Shown: one piece after another, positions 23,017 through 32,483 of the stretch
Numbering within the stretch: position 1 is the stretch's first letter
How the letters are laid out: every line of letters starts with the position of its first letter
NCBI GenBank assembly: GCA_010405405.1
Contig: MU004234.1
Coordinates: 1,259,563 to 1,323,562 of the forward strand
Source of the DNA: Microthyrium microscopicum
Taxonomy: Eukaryota > Ascomycota > Dothideomycetes > Microthyriales > Microthyriaceae
DNA length: 64,000 nucleotides
Reading direction: 5' to 3'
Made by a program: the position numbers and the translations under genes
Notes under the pieces: model-generated
What the model was told of the DNA's origin: nothing
Databases searched by the model: none
The model's input: the letters and a program-made list of their open reading frames with translations, nothing else

Positions 23017-24246
23017 TTTGGAAGCTCCGTAAGGGGTTGTATTTGGTATATGGTGTCGAATCGCCTGGAATATATCGCGAGTTTGAATGCTGGCGGGCTG
23101 ATGGTGTTGATCACTGAATAGTACTAAACACTCTCAGTTGCGCCGATCCAATCAATTACAGGGTCTAGAAACGTCATCATGCATGTTTACAATTTATATC
23201 AAAAGGGACTACTCCTCCGTAACTGTACTTGTGCCCCTTTTCACCATTTGAAATATCTTCCAAGTTTGCGACAAATCAACGGGTAGATGAATTTGCACTG
23301 CTAGGCGACTGAATGGTATGCCTCTATCACTCTTGGTGTTGCTGGCCCTATTTTGGAGACACCGACAGTGTAGAGACATTGTTTATCCTATCACGGTAAA
23401 GCATAAGAAAGTTGAAAAAAGACTGTTCTCTACATGACGGTACGAGAGAAGCAATGAGAACAGGTTATGTTATGCCATCTCATTCCTATCAGGGCTTGAA
23501 AAGGGTATGGAGGTCAGTGAGCATGCAGTCATAATCCGCTCAGTCGTGTATCTCCAAAAATACAACCTGAGGCAGCTATCAATTTCGATAGCCGTATCTT
23601 AGAGGATATCCTCGCATCAATAAAATTTGCAACAGAAATGTCTGCGAAAGCCGCATTTGGAACTTGGCATAGCCTTACTCAGTTTATTCAGTTGATAACC
23701 TGCTTCCATCAAGCATACCCCTAGGTATACCTCATGTCTGGCATTTGGAGTTCCTCAATTGGCTAGGTAGTGTTCTATCAGCGCCAATTCAAAATTCTTT
23801 CGGACTTGGCAGACTATAATACGTTCTCCTATTGTATCCCTTCCACGACAATTATTGTTACACTGCCGATTGGATTTCACGATCTTAGCCCCCGAACCTT
23901 GTCAATCATTCACCTTGTCCGATGGTTTCATGTTCAGCCTTAAGAGCCAAGAAAGCAAACTTTAGCTTTGGCTGCATGTCATCCAATGAGCTTCTTATTC
24001 ACTTGACCGGAACTGGAACATTCAACAGCTTTGTGAAAACAAACCTCGTGCGAAAAATTATATGGCTTTGCTTGCTCTTGTTGCTTGCTCAGCCTCTCTA
24101 CACGCCAATTGAAAAGATGACATGGAACTCTTTTCCGATGCTATAGATGCAGGAAGACCTTTCTGGCCCATCACTTCAGCTTTTTGTCAGAGACGTCACT
24201 TTCTACAGTCTTTTCTATTGCTCCGTATTTCTTAGGTACTACCATC
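23017..24246. other. 1.2 kb intergenic region, no gene recognised
   Basis: Contains only short open frames without motifs. It lies upstream of both the FrnE-like gene (-) and the small secreted gene at 24247 (+). Confidence 0.45.
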
Positions 24247-24665
24247 ATGAAGTTTGAAATTGTTCTACTCGTCAGCCTGAACGCCATCGGCATCTTTGCA
24301 GATTCCATGGTCGATATTTCTAAGCGTACAGCTTATAGGGAGCTCAACGACATCATGAAACGTTGCGTTGGCAGTTGCACCAGCTGCTTTGGACCAAATG
24401 CAGTCCAATGCAGTGCTAGCACCTGCTATATACTAGCAGATGGCGAGTCTTGCTGTGCATCAGGCTGTAAGTCACCCAAACATTACTCAAGCTACAGTTT
24501 GTGACAAATTGAGGGTACTGTCCTAAGGACACTTACTGTATTGATGGCAACAGATGCTGCCCCAATGGAAAGAGTCTGGCCGAATGCAAAGCCGTGAGCT
24601 CGGTTTCAGTCATTACCCCTGGACGGTTCAACAATCGTCCGCTAATGTTCTTGTCATTCAACTGA
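24247..24665 (+). CDS. Small secreted protein with 12 cysteines
   Basis: Exons 24247-24466 and 24514-24665 with a 47-bp intron (donor GTAAGT) give 123 residues. The N-terminus MKFEIVLLVSLNAIGIFADS is a signal peptide. The mature protein has two Cys-rich halves: KRCVGSCTSCFG, QCSASTC and ESCCASG before the intron, and YCPKDTYCIDGNRCCPNGKS then ECKA after it. Repeated CxxG and CC pairs resemble granulin-like or chitin-binding-like disulfide domains, but no exact family is recognised. A hydrophobic-ended tail follows the last Cys and could be a weak GPI signal or simply a tail. It sits beside two hydrophobin-type genes, making a local group of secreted Cys-rich products. Confidence 0.72.
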
Positions 24666-25060
24666 TCTTTGACATCGAGGAAGGTTTTCCTCCAGACAAT
24701 TGGCCGATAGAGATTTTCTGGAGATGGCACTGGCTAGAAATCAGCTCATAATTGGTAGTTTTCTTTTACAAAAAGGGAGGGTGTTCAGCCAGCGCTGCCA
24801 ACGCAATTGCGAATGCACTAGGATTTCGAAATCAACGACGACAAGGGAAGGACCCAGAGGACCGTTATATTTTCAGACAACTTTTACAACTATACCAATC
24901 GCCAATATGTATGTGATCAAAAGGTGGCCATTCTAAGCTTCAAAGAAACTCAAGCCATTACAGGAAGAGAACAACATCCAACCCGCCATCGACATCATCG
25001 ACCATGTCCCACCATTGTCAAATCCAATTGACTGTGGACTTGTGTAGTCAAGCCCATACT
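24666..25060. other. Convergent intergenic region, nothing recognised
   Basis: About 400 bp between the 12-Cys protein gene and the hydrophobin stop codon. A longer minus-strand frame here is the unspliced read-through of the hydrophobin second intron. Confidence 0.5.
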
Positions 25061-25534
25061 CTAGGTGCGGTAGGTAATTGGAGCAGCGAGGTTGGCAGAG
25101 CAGCTTTGGGACTGGAGAAGATGTCAGCACTGGAAACCATCCGAGTGGAAAGGGACTTACACCGCTGTTATCGACACCGGCAACGTTGTTGTTGCAGCAG
25201 ACGACGACGCTGTTGCACTGAACAGAGCTGCCCTTCATGGCAGAGCAAGTAGTACCTGTTTTTATCAATGTCAACTAAGCTCCGCTTGAATTCACCCGAG
25301 TCGAGAATATCACTTACCCTTGCCAGTCTGAGCGAAGAGGTTGTCAGAGTTCTGGTCAGTTGGAGAGCAGCAGAACGGAGCGCCGGAGCTGCACTGGATG
25401 TTCTGGACATTGTAGGTTGGCACAGTGGGGCGCTGAGGAGGAGCTGGGGCTGCTGGGCGAGGAGGAGCGGCGGCGGCGGCGGCGAAGCCTGTGAAGGCGA
25501 GGTAGGCAACGATGGAAGCTTGAGTGAGTTGCAT
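25061..25534 (-). CDS. Class I hydrophobin
   Basis: Exons 25534-25318, 25255-25161 and 25111-25061 give 120 residues. Signal peptide MQLTQASIVAYLAFTGFAAA, then an Ala/Pro-rich spacer. The eight hydrophobin cysteines are all present: QCSSGAPFCC, then TTC, VQC, VVVCC and SQSC. The spacing is C-x6-CC-x19-C-x9-C-x5-CC-x14-C with 12 residues after the last Cys, inside the class I ranges. Hydrophobins self-assemble into amphipathic films on spores and aerial hyphae (family knowledge). The eighth cysteine comes only from exon 3, so reading through the second intron would lose the canonical end. The gene is divergent from a second hydrophobin-like gene 1.15 kb away, so shared regulation is possible. 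Confidence 0.92.
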
Positions 25535-26683
25535 GGTGATGGTTGATGGGTGAGATTGGAATGAGTGGTTGAAGGTAATGTTGTTGGTTTGGAAACGATT
25601 GTGACGTTGTAGTGAATGGCTTGGTTGGTGATCTGACTGAAAAAGTGGGAGAAGAGCCGCGCTTTATACAGACGGATCTCACACTTCTTCCCCGATAAGC
25701 TGGCAATATTGCATCGAAGACACTTTTAGATCCTCCTGTTTCTCTCCAGGGCTGGAACGGAGGAGGAGGCTAAAGCAGGCCTGTTGCAGACCATATTTTT
25801 CAGCTCTGTTGATGTTTTATTTACTTTTCAGGGGGGCCACAAAGAACATAAACCCACCATCTTCAGCAGGTTCTGATCTTATTGCTTCCTGATCAGCCTT
25901 CCCATCAAGTATTGGCGAGCTGAGGTCATGTAATGAGGGGATACAAAGAGTTTAATTGTGCTTTTTGTCAGCTACAATGTTGGCTCTATTGGTTTCACAC
26001 CAGCTTATGGTATACCGTCAGTATAAGTCACTGAGACCTTCTCGAATGGGAAGAACGATGTCCATCCACTGAACACTGGCAATGTCTTCGAGAATTGATC
26101 TTCTTCTGTATTCAGTTGCAGCAAATCATTCTACTCACTATTCGTACAGACCACCTAGCATTTCTCAACAGCAGCTAGCTTCCCGAGACATGGAGAAACC
26201 AATCCATTAAACAGACCTTGACAGACACATGGAAGCCAATAAACTATGTAGTTTGGATTGATAGCTTAACGGACGTTGCGAACGAAGGAACGATGAAATC
26301 ATTCGATTCTGAAAATAGCTCGAGCTGGAAAGCCGAAAGCAATGAGGAGTTGCGATCAATATTGCAATATTGGGCTAGCAATTCAATATCCAAGGGTTGG
26401 AACCTTCAGCTGAGGCTCACATACTTTTATGAAAGATCCAAACAGGTAGCTAACTTGCGAAGGATCGGCAATCCATTTTGAAGAGCTGCGCAAAGCAAAG
26501 TCGCTGTTTCTGCGATAAAGATTGTAATATATGGCACTGCTGCCCGCCGTCTGCAAACAGTTACCATCACTTCAAATAGAGACGTTACCCTCCCAGCTAT
26601 TCAACGAATCATTCAAGCTTGCATCCTCATTCGCTTTTGCTGTTCATCAAATCAGCACCTTCCAGTCTTTACTTTCATTCATC
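25535..26683. promoter_or_regulatory. Divergent promoter region between two hydrophobin-type genes
   Basis: No gene was recognised. An 87-aa frame at 26218-26481 has no family resemblance. The interval drives the class I hydrophobin leftward and the hydrophobin-like protein rightward. Confidence 0.4.
25663..25668 (-). promoter_or_regulatory. Putative TATA box of the class I hydrophobin
   Basis: On the minus strand the sequence reads TATAAA about 130 bp upstream of the ATG at 25534, a common distance for strongly expressed fungal genes. Identified by position and sequence only. Confidence 0.4.
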
Positions 26684-27282
26684 ATGTCTTTCTCCATCCG
26701 CGTTCTCTCAGTCACTTTCCTCTTGGTCATCAGTGTCACGGCACTTCCCGCCGTCAACAACACCGGTCTTGCCCAAGTCAACATCACCATCCCCGAAGTC
26801 GTTGTTCCAAAGCTCAGTATTCCCAACACTGCCGAAGTGGAAATCAACAAGCGCAAAATCCCAGCCATGCCCTCCATGCCACCAATTACCTCTCTACCTT
26901 CGATTGTCAACGGCGTGAACCCAAGCTCAGCAGCCGGTTGCTCCAACAGCTCTAACCAGCAGAGCAACCAATGCTCGAGTGGTGTTCCATACTGCTGCAG
27001 CCCAGATGGCGATGGTGGTACGTTTGCTTCTAGGTAACCAAGGGGCGACCGCTAATGTATGTTTGACAGGACACAATTGTGAGAATAGTGCGGTCAACTG
27101 CAAGCAGACTGTCATCTGTTGCAATAATGGCGGTGGAGTGAGTGTTATTCATCGAGGAGAAGTCTTGTTTGCTAACAATAGTGCAGATGCAATTGTGTTT
27201 GGGAAACATTGACTTCAACATGCCAATCACACTGAATGTCAATATGAAGAAGCGTCGTAGCGTTGCGCCCCCTGATTTGTAG
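26684..27282 (+). CDS. Hydrophobin-like secreted protein with long spacer and atypical Cys spacing
   Basis: Exons 26684-27017, 27070-27137 and 27187-27282 give 165 residues. Signal peptide MSFSIRVLSVTFLLVISVTA, then about 75 residues of Val/Pro/Ile-rich spacer (ITIPEVVVPKLSIPN, PAMPSMPPITSLPS). The cysteine core follows: QCSSGVPYCC, HNC, VNC, TVICC and MQLCLGNI. The pattern is C-x6-CC-x9-C-x6-C-x5-CC-x8-C, with one extra Cys earlier (AAGCSNSSN). The first block and the VxCCNN block resemble the neighbouring class I hydrophobin, and both genes have introns at equivalent places. However, x9 between Cys3 and Cys4 is too short for class I and the spacing also fails class II. The tail ends with a basic stretch MKKRRSVAPPDL. 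It is probably a diverged, sub-functionalised hydrophobin. Confidence 0.78.
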
Positions 27283-29116
27283 ACTTCTCAAATGACCTTG
27301 CGTTGGAATCCATCTTTTTTACTATACCTTTTAATGCATATTATCTTCATCTACTTCAGTCATTTGATTTGTCGCACGGCTGGAATTTGATACTTCCACT
27401 GCAAGAACTTGAGGTGGTACAACGTTGTCCCACATTCAGCAGATATCAGTTTGTTTTTTATCAAAAGGTTGTTTGTAAGATTTCCTGTAATACCAAGAAG
27501 TTTGTACATTTGTTATCTGTAGCAACCAGCGGCGCTATGAAAATTCTCTTCTGCCACACTTGATCTTGATAATAAGACCCCAAACTTGCACCTCAGTTCT
27601 GGCCACTGAGGTATCGCTTCGTGGACAAAATAAGTGAGCCGTTTCGACAACTACTCCCATCGATTGTGGTGGCTGCCATAACACTTCTTAAAGAGTCATT
27701 GCTTTAGTTCCCATTAGCGTCGAAAGATTTATATCTAATTATTAAATATGATGGTAATTAGCGTAGCCACTCTTTAAGAAGTGTTATCGTAGCCATTGCA
27801 GTCAATGAGAGTAGTCGTCGAAACGGCTCACTCGTTTTGTCCGTCGAAAGGGTATGTACCTACGGTGGATATATTGACCGGTAGAAAGCCATTGGGATTG
27901 CGACCTATCGCAAAGAAATATATCCAACATCAGTCGCAGATAACCCAGGTGTCTTGTTCTAGTAGGGCTCGATGCCTGAAAGATCCTTCGCTGTATCCCT
28001 TTTTTACCTGACTTGCCCTCCTGGGCGCTCGCAGAATGATAGTCTGTGGTGATTCAGGAGTTGACCGTTGCAGGCATAATACTACACCTCCATGAAGAAT
28101 CGCAGTTTCCAAATACAGCCTGCACCTACCACGTTCCAACCTGCGACAACCTAAGTATGGCAATTTTGAAACTCTATTAGACATTACTGTAGCTCTACTA
28201 CACCTCTACCGCACAGCCGCAGAGCGTATCGCTCTTGCTTTCCTACACCTTAACGGGAATTAATGAGCTCGAGAGCTTCATTGACGTCTTTGCGATCTTG
28301 GATCGAGCTCTAGACTCTTTCGCATCAAGTCTTCTGCTCGATATACCGATTTAGCGATTTTTGTTTCTTCTGAAAACTTCTATCCTCGCCTCCACAAATC
28401 CAACAAATTATACATCCTCATCATTTTTAGACTATTATATCGTGATATTTTTCCAGATTTATACTTGCCCAATCTGCACATGGTGTAGCGTATTGTTCTT
28501 TATCGGTAGCTCACCTCAACTTTTGATATCATGGATGGCAGGTCGTGTTCTTTCTAGGTGCTGATAGAGGTGCCCGGTACGTACTACGTACCTTCCTTAT
28601 ACTACATACCCGGACAGGAGTAGCGAAGTCTCAGTTCACTTTGCGCCTTCCTTTTCTTGGGGCGAGCTTCAAATTGCCGCCTTTCATGCGCTACAGCACC
28701 TTTACAAGATGATACTGCTCGCCTTCGCCTTCATTCCGGTGTTCGAAAATGGGCTAGTGCAGTTTCGATGTCACCTATTGTCCTCGATATGTTGGACCAA
28801 GCTCGAAACTCTGTCGCATTTAAGCCCACGGAATCTTCTCAACCATCTCCCTCAGCAACCTCCTTCCTTACCGCAATTCCATCACATCGTCCTTCATTGT
28901 AATTCTGTTCGCTGATCACGATCATACCATTACTTTACGTCAACCGCATAATCAGTTTCGCAAAGCCGACCATCGAAACTGCTCTGTCTTGAGTTTGCTT
29001 GGAACTGTGTTCAAGGGGCCTGACGCAAGTCAATTTCATTCTTCAGCAATATAACTCTTTACACGGAATTTTACAAAACCGTTGCTCACATTTGTCGCGG
29101 AGAGAACTAGCAAGAC
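27283..29116. other. Intergenic region containing an inverted-repeat element
   Basis: No credible gene. It holds the inverted-repeat element at 27612-27854 and short palindromic sequence near 28575-28595 (GGTACGTACTACGTACC). Confidence 0.45.
27612..27854. mobile_element. MITE-like element with about 90-bp inverted arms
   Basis: The left arm beginning TATCGCTTCGTGGACAAAAT and the reverse complement of the right end, beginning TACCCTTTCGACGGACAAAA, match over about 90 bp. The match includes GAGCCGTTTCGAC and ATAACACTTCTTAAAGAGT. The arms flank an AT-rich centre. TA dinucleotides at both ends would fit a Tc1/mariner target duplication. There is no coding capacity, so it would be mobilised in trans (inference). 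Confidence 0.75.
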
Positions 29117-30173
29117 ATGTGTGCCAATCGTCAGGTGGGCATTCCTCTCATAGGTCTTTGTATTTCTGCCTCTGGCTATTAAGACTAACTGAATTTTGTA
29201 GGCAGCACCAATCGAGGCCCTTCCACTAGAGCTCCTCACTATGGTTGTGAGAAAGCTTGATGGCATCGTCGAGTATTACATGCTTGAGGCTAGCTCTCCA
29301 ATTCTCAAATACAAGATGGCTGGCCTCGCCGACGACATCATGGAAGATTTTGAAAAGGAAGATCTCGCTGAAGAGATTGCCCAACTTCCTTTCAAGCAAC
29401 GTCGAAAGATCCTTGAGCAATGCGAGGAACTTCGAGTCTTGAAACGAATCGGAGATTGGGTCTTCCTTCCGCAAGATAACGAGATGTGCGACGAAGAGCT
29501 TGCCGAGCTTTGGAACACCTGGTCTTTCTTCCAAGAGAAAGCTCGCCCACCTTTAACAAATGGCCCTTACTCTAGTTTTCTGCTTTGCTACAACTGCGAA
29601 GAATATCTTGCTTCGGAACGCTTCTTGTGCCACATTGGACAAGCCATGACAGATCATGATGATGAAGACTACTGTATGGACGAATATGACAATGGCTTCG
29701 CTTACTTCCAGAGCTGGAAAGCGCAATGTGACACTGAGTTCAATTATATGAGCGATGAAGACTGGGAACAACAAGTGTTCTATGAGTGCAAGGAATATGC
29801 AGTTACGTATGTTCATCTGCTTACTCGTGTGGAACCAATAAATGCTAACTTGAACCAAAGTTCGTTCTGTTGGGACATAGGTATGCCAGTACCTCTAACG
29901 GCTTCAGAGCTAGAGGCGAGACGGGTCAAGCATTTGGGCTGCCCCAAAAATCGTTGTCGATTCTATGCCAAGGAGGAACTTGCTCACTATGGCTATCCGG
30001 GCCGCGGCTATCTAGTGGAGCCATGTAGTGGAGTAGCCGCCCCGTTGATAGATATCGAGGACAATGACGAGGGTGACAGTCACAATGGTGAAGATTGCAA
30101 TGATGGTGATAATAGCGGGGACGACGATACGGAGAGTGGTGGTAGCAGCAGCGAGAACGAGGATACCTACTGA
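29117..30173 (+). CDS. F-box-like protein with acidic tail
   Basis: A short exon 29117-29134 (MCANRQ) is joined at phase 0 to 29202-30173, giving 329 residues. The join produces AAPIEALPLELLTMVVRKLD, an F-box-like start (LPxELLxxI pattern) near residues 10-26. The rest has Cys-containing segments (SSFLLCYNCEEYLASERFLC and GCPKNRCRFYAKEELAHYG) and an Asp/Glu-rich C-terminal tail of about 45 residues (EDNDEGDSHNGEDCNDGDNS and onward). F-box proteins recruit substrates to SCF ubiquitin ligases (family knowledge). The F-box match is to the N-terminal half only, and the remainder is not assigned. A partial inverted-repeat element begins 16 bp after the stop. This lies in the repeat-rich accessory segment. 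Confidence 0.68.
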
Positions 30174-30189
30174 GGGTAGTGATGCCAGC

Positions 30190-30287
30190 GGCATGGCAAA
30201 TTAAATGGCGTACTCCCATCAACTCTGATGGCTACCACCAGTGCTGTTAACCAAAAGGTGCTTCAAAATTGATATGGCAAATGGTAC
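30190..30287 (+). mobile_element. Truncated MITE copy (left half)
   Basis: Begins GGCATGGCAAATTAAATGGC and matches the left arm of the element at 32052-32260 through TGATGGCTA and TAACCAAAAGG. It then jumps to the internal TATGGCAAAT sequence, so the middle is deleted and no right arm is seen. Confidence 0.6.
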
Positions 30288-30462
30288 AGTACGGAGCGAA
30301 AGCTCAGAGTGAAAGCCTCGCCCCGCCTTTACCTCCTGCTCACGTTTGACGAAAATCACATCCAGTCTGTTGATCCTGACCTCCAAACTGTTCTTTGATC
30401 CGCATGCAAGACTAGCGCTTGATAGACTTGAGAAACTAGCGCATTCTAGAATCAAAGCCTTC

Positions 30463-31747
30463 ATGAATCGGTTGCTGGCTACTCAGAATCGGAGGGTGGT
30501 GGACCCCAATTTCACACATCAACTCCCCAAGATTGAGGTGAGATCATTCCTATGAGCGTTAGAGCTGAATGTATCCGCTTGAGACTGAGGAGAGGCTACG
30601 AATTGCGCCATGTCACTCAAAACTAATTCGATTTAGCTACATGCCCATTTGACTGGAAGCATAAGCCCACAGATTCTGCATCAAATATGGGCACAAAGGA
30701 AGACCCAAGACTCAAGTTTCATTCTCAACGACCCGTTGATTGAAATGTCGACAGAATTGGAACATTTTAATGTATCAGCGTGAGTTTTGCTTTCTTGTGA
30801 GGCGGCCATGAACTAATCCATGTCTAGGTTCTTTCCATTGTTTGATACTTACATATACCTACGCCCTCGTCGATAATGTCGCGGCAATCAGAGTCTCTAC
30901 GTTGTCCGTTCTCAACGGATTTATGGATGATGGAGTGCGATACCTTGAGCTTCGAACAACTCCGAGGGTTGTCCAAGCAAGTGGCATCACCAAGACAAGT
31001 CATATCTCTACAGTGCTTGACTGTATAGCGAATTTTAGATTGTCTACCAAGGATATCATGCCAACATATCTGATTTTGTCCATCGATCGCAGAAATACTC
31101 TTACCGAGGCCATGGAGACAGTTGACCTCGCTATTCAATTTCGTTCTCAGGGCGTTGTAGGCTTAGATCTCTGCGGCAATCCTAGCAAAGGCAATATATC
31201 AATCTTTCGGCCTGCATTTGAAAAGGCCAAGGCAGCTGGTTTGCAGATAACACTACACTTTGCAGAGATCCCGGCATCATCAACCGAGGAAGAGCTTAGA
31301 ACTTTGCTCTCTTACGAGCCAGGAAGACTAGGTCATGTAATCCATGTTCCTACCAGCATCATGCAAGAGATCACAACAAAGAGAATTGGCCTTGAACTTT
31401 GTCTATCATGCAACGTCAATGCAAAACTTATATCCGGAGGATTTGGAGATCATCACTTCGGACAACTGTGGGCAACGGAAAGTCCCGTAATTCTTTGTGT
31501 ATGTTGAATGATCAATGATTCATTCTGTTCTATATAGTTACTGAAAAAGTTCCAGACTGACGACGTTGGCGTCTTCGGCAGTCCACTGTCGAATGAATGC
31601 TTTCTTGCAGCAAAGCATTTCGATCTCTCCAAAGAAGATCTTATTCAGCTGATGCGTAGATCTGCAACAGCAATCTTCTCTGGAGAAAGTGAGAAGAAAA
31701 AGCTTTTGCATATCTTAGATGAGTTTCAAAAGAGCATGCAGCTGTGA
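30463..31747 (+). pseudogene. ADAL-type N6-methyl-AMP/adenosine deaminase, interrupted by one frameshift
   Basis: Exons 30463-30537, 30637-30779, 30828-31498 and 31556-31747. Exon 1 and exon 2 join to give LPKIELHAHLTGSIS, the metal-binding HxH motif of the adenosine/AMP deaminase fold. Exon 3 begins FFPLFDTYIY, then must slip one base between about 30856 and 30863 to continue ALVDNVAAIRVSTLSVL and DGVRYLELRTTPR. Later conserved parts are intact: LHFAEI, RLGHVIH, LSCNVN and, across the last intron, LCTDDVGVFGSPLS. ADAL enzymes remove the N6-methylamine of m6AMP (family knowledge). Without the slip, translation stops at TAA 15 codons into exon 3. The rest is free of stops, so this is either a very young pseudogene or a sequencing error. 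It sits between two inverted-repeat elements. Confidence 0.8.
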
Positions 31748-32483
31748 CATTAACATGTTAGTTGACTTTGTGATGATGAATTACACGTTCAACGATTACA
31801 TTTTTTGGCTGGAATGAGGCATGTTCTTCTTGAAATTCTATTGATTTGTTCAATAGAACATTAAATGCTAGCCTAGCAAGTTTTAGAGATAAAATTTCGA
31901 AAAGCCTTTTGGAAAATGATTTCTTGATGGCTTAACAGTAGGTCTAGAAGTCTGGAAACTGAGGACTAAAGAAAGCTGTGATTTGTTCTTGATACTGCTC
32001 CGTGTAGGGTTATAGTAATATTACTAGTACTTATGTCGTATACATGGCAACGGCATGGCAAAATAAATAGCGTACTCCTATTAATTCTGATGGCTATTAC
32101 TAGCGCTACTAACTAAAAGGCGCTTAGATTCCTATCGTATTTAATAAGTAAATACTCCTAATCCGAACGCCCTTTATGGCAAATAAAGTACTTAATAACA
32201 GACCGTAGCCTTAAGGCGCCGTCAGAGTTGATGGGAGTACGCCATTTATTTTGCTATGCCATTGATGTGGGTTTCTTAATGTATGTTTTGAAGCAAACTC
32301 TTTGTGGAGTAATCAACACGGGCCGGGGTCCAGTTTGCGGACCACCACGAAGACTCGAGTTACCCTGAGTGCTCACTTCTGTCGTCAACTTCAACTTCAA
32401 ACCCTACCAGTCGTCCCATAACCTCAAAGCTATATCGCGTAACCATCCAGAACATTGGCTGGAGAAGTTGTTGAGCTGCAGAT
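31748..32483. other. Intergenic region with a MITE
   Basis: No gene. Contains the inverted-repeat element at 32052-32260 and the promoter of the Zn2Cys6 gene that starts at 32484. Confidence 0.5.
32052..32260. mobile_element. MITE copy with terminal inverted repeats (about 209 bp)
   Basis: The left end GGCATGGCAAAATAAATAGC matches the reverse complement of the right end GGCATAGCAAAATAAATGGC, continuing through CGTACTCC and TCTGA. Compared with the copy at 30190, the left arm has several C-to-T changes at CpA sites, an RIP-like pattern. It has no coding capacity. Confidence 0.78.

Noticed and set aside
26218-26481. 87-aa plus-strand frame between the hydrophobin genes
   Set aside because: No signal peptide, no family resemblance, and it sits in the shared promoter region.
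28575-28595. GTACGTACTACGTAC palindromic sequence
   Set aside because: Too short and isolated to call a binding site or element; a chance palindrome is likely.
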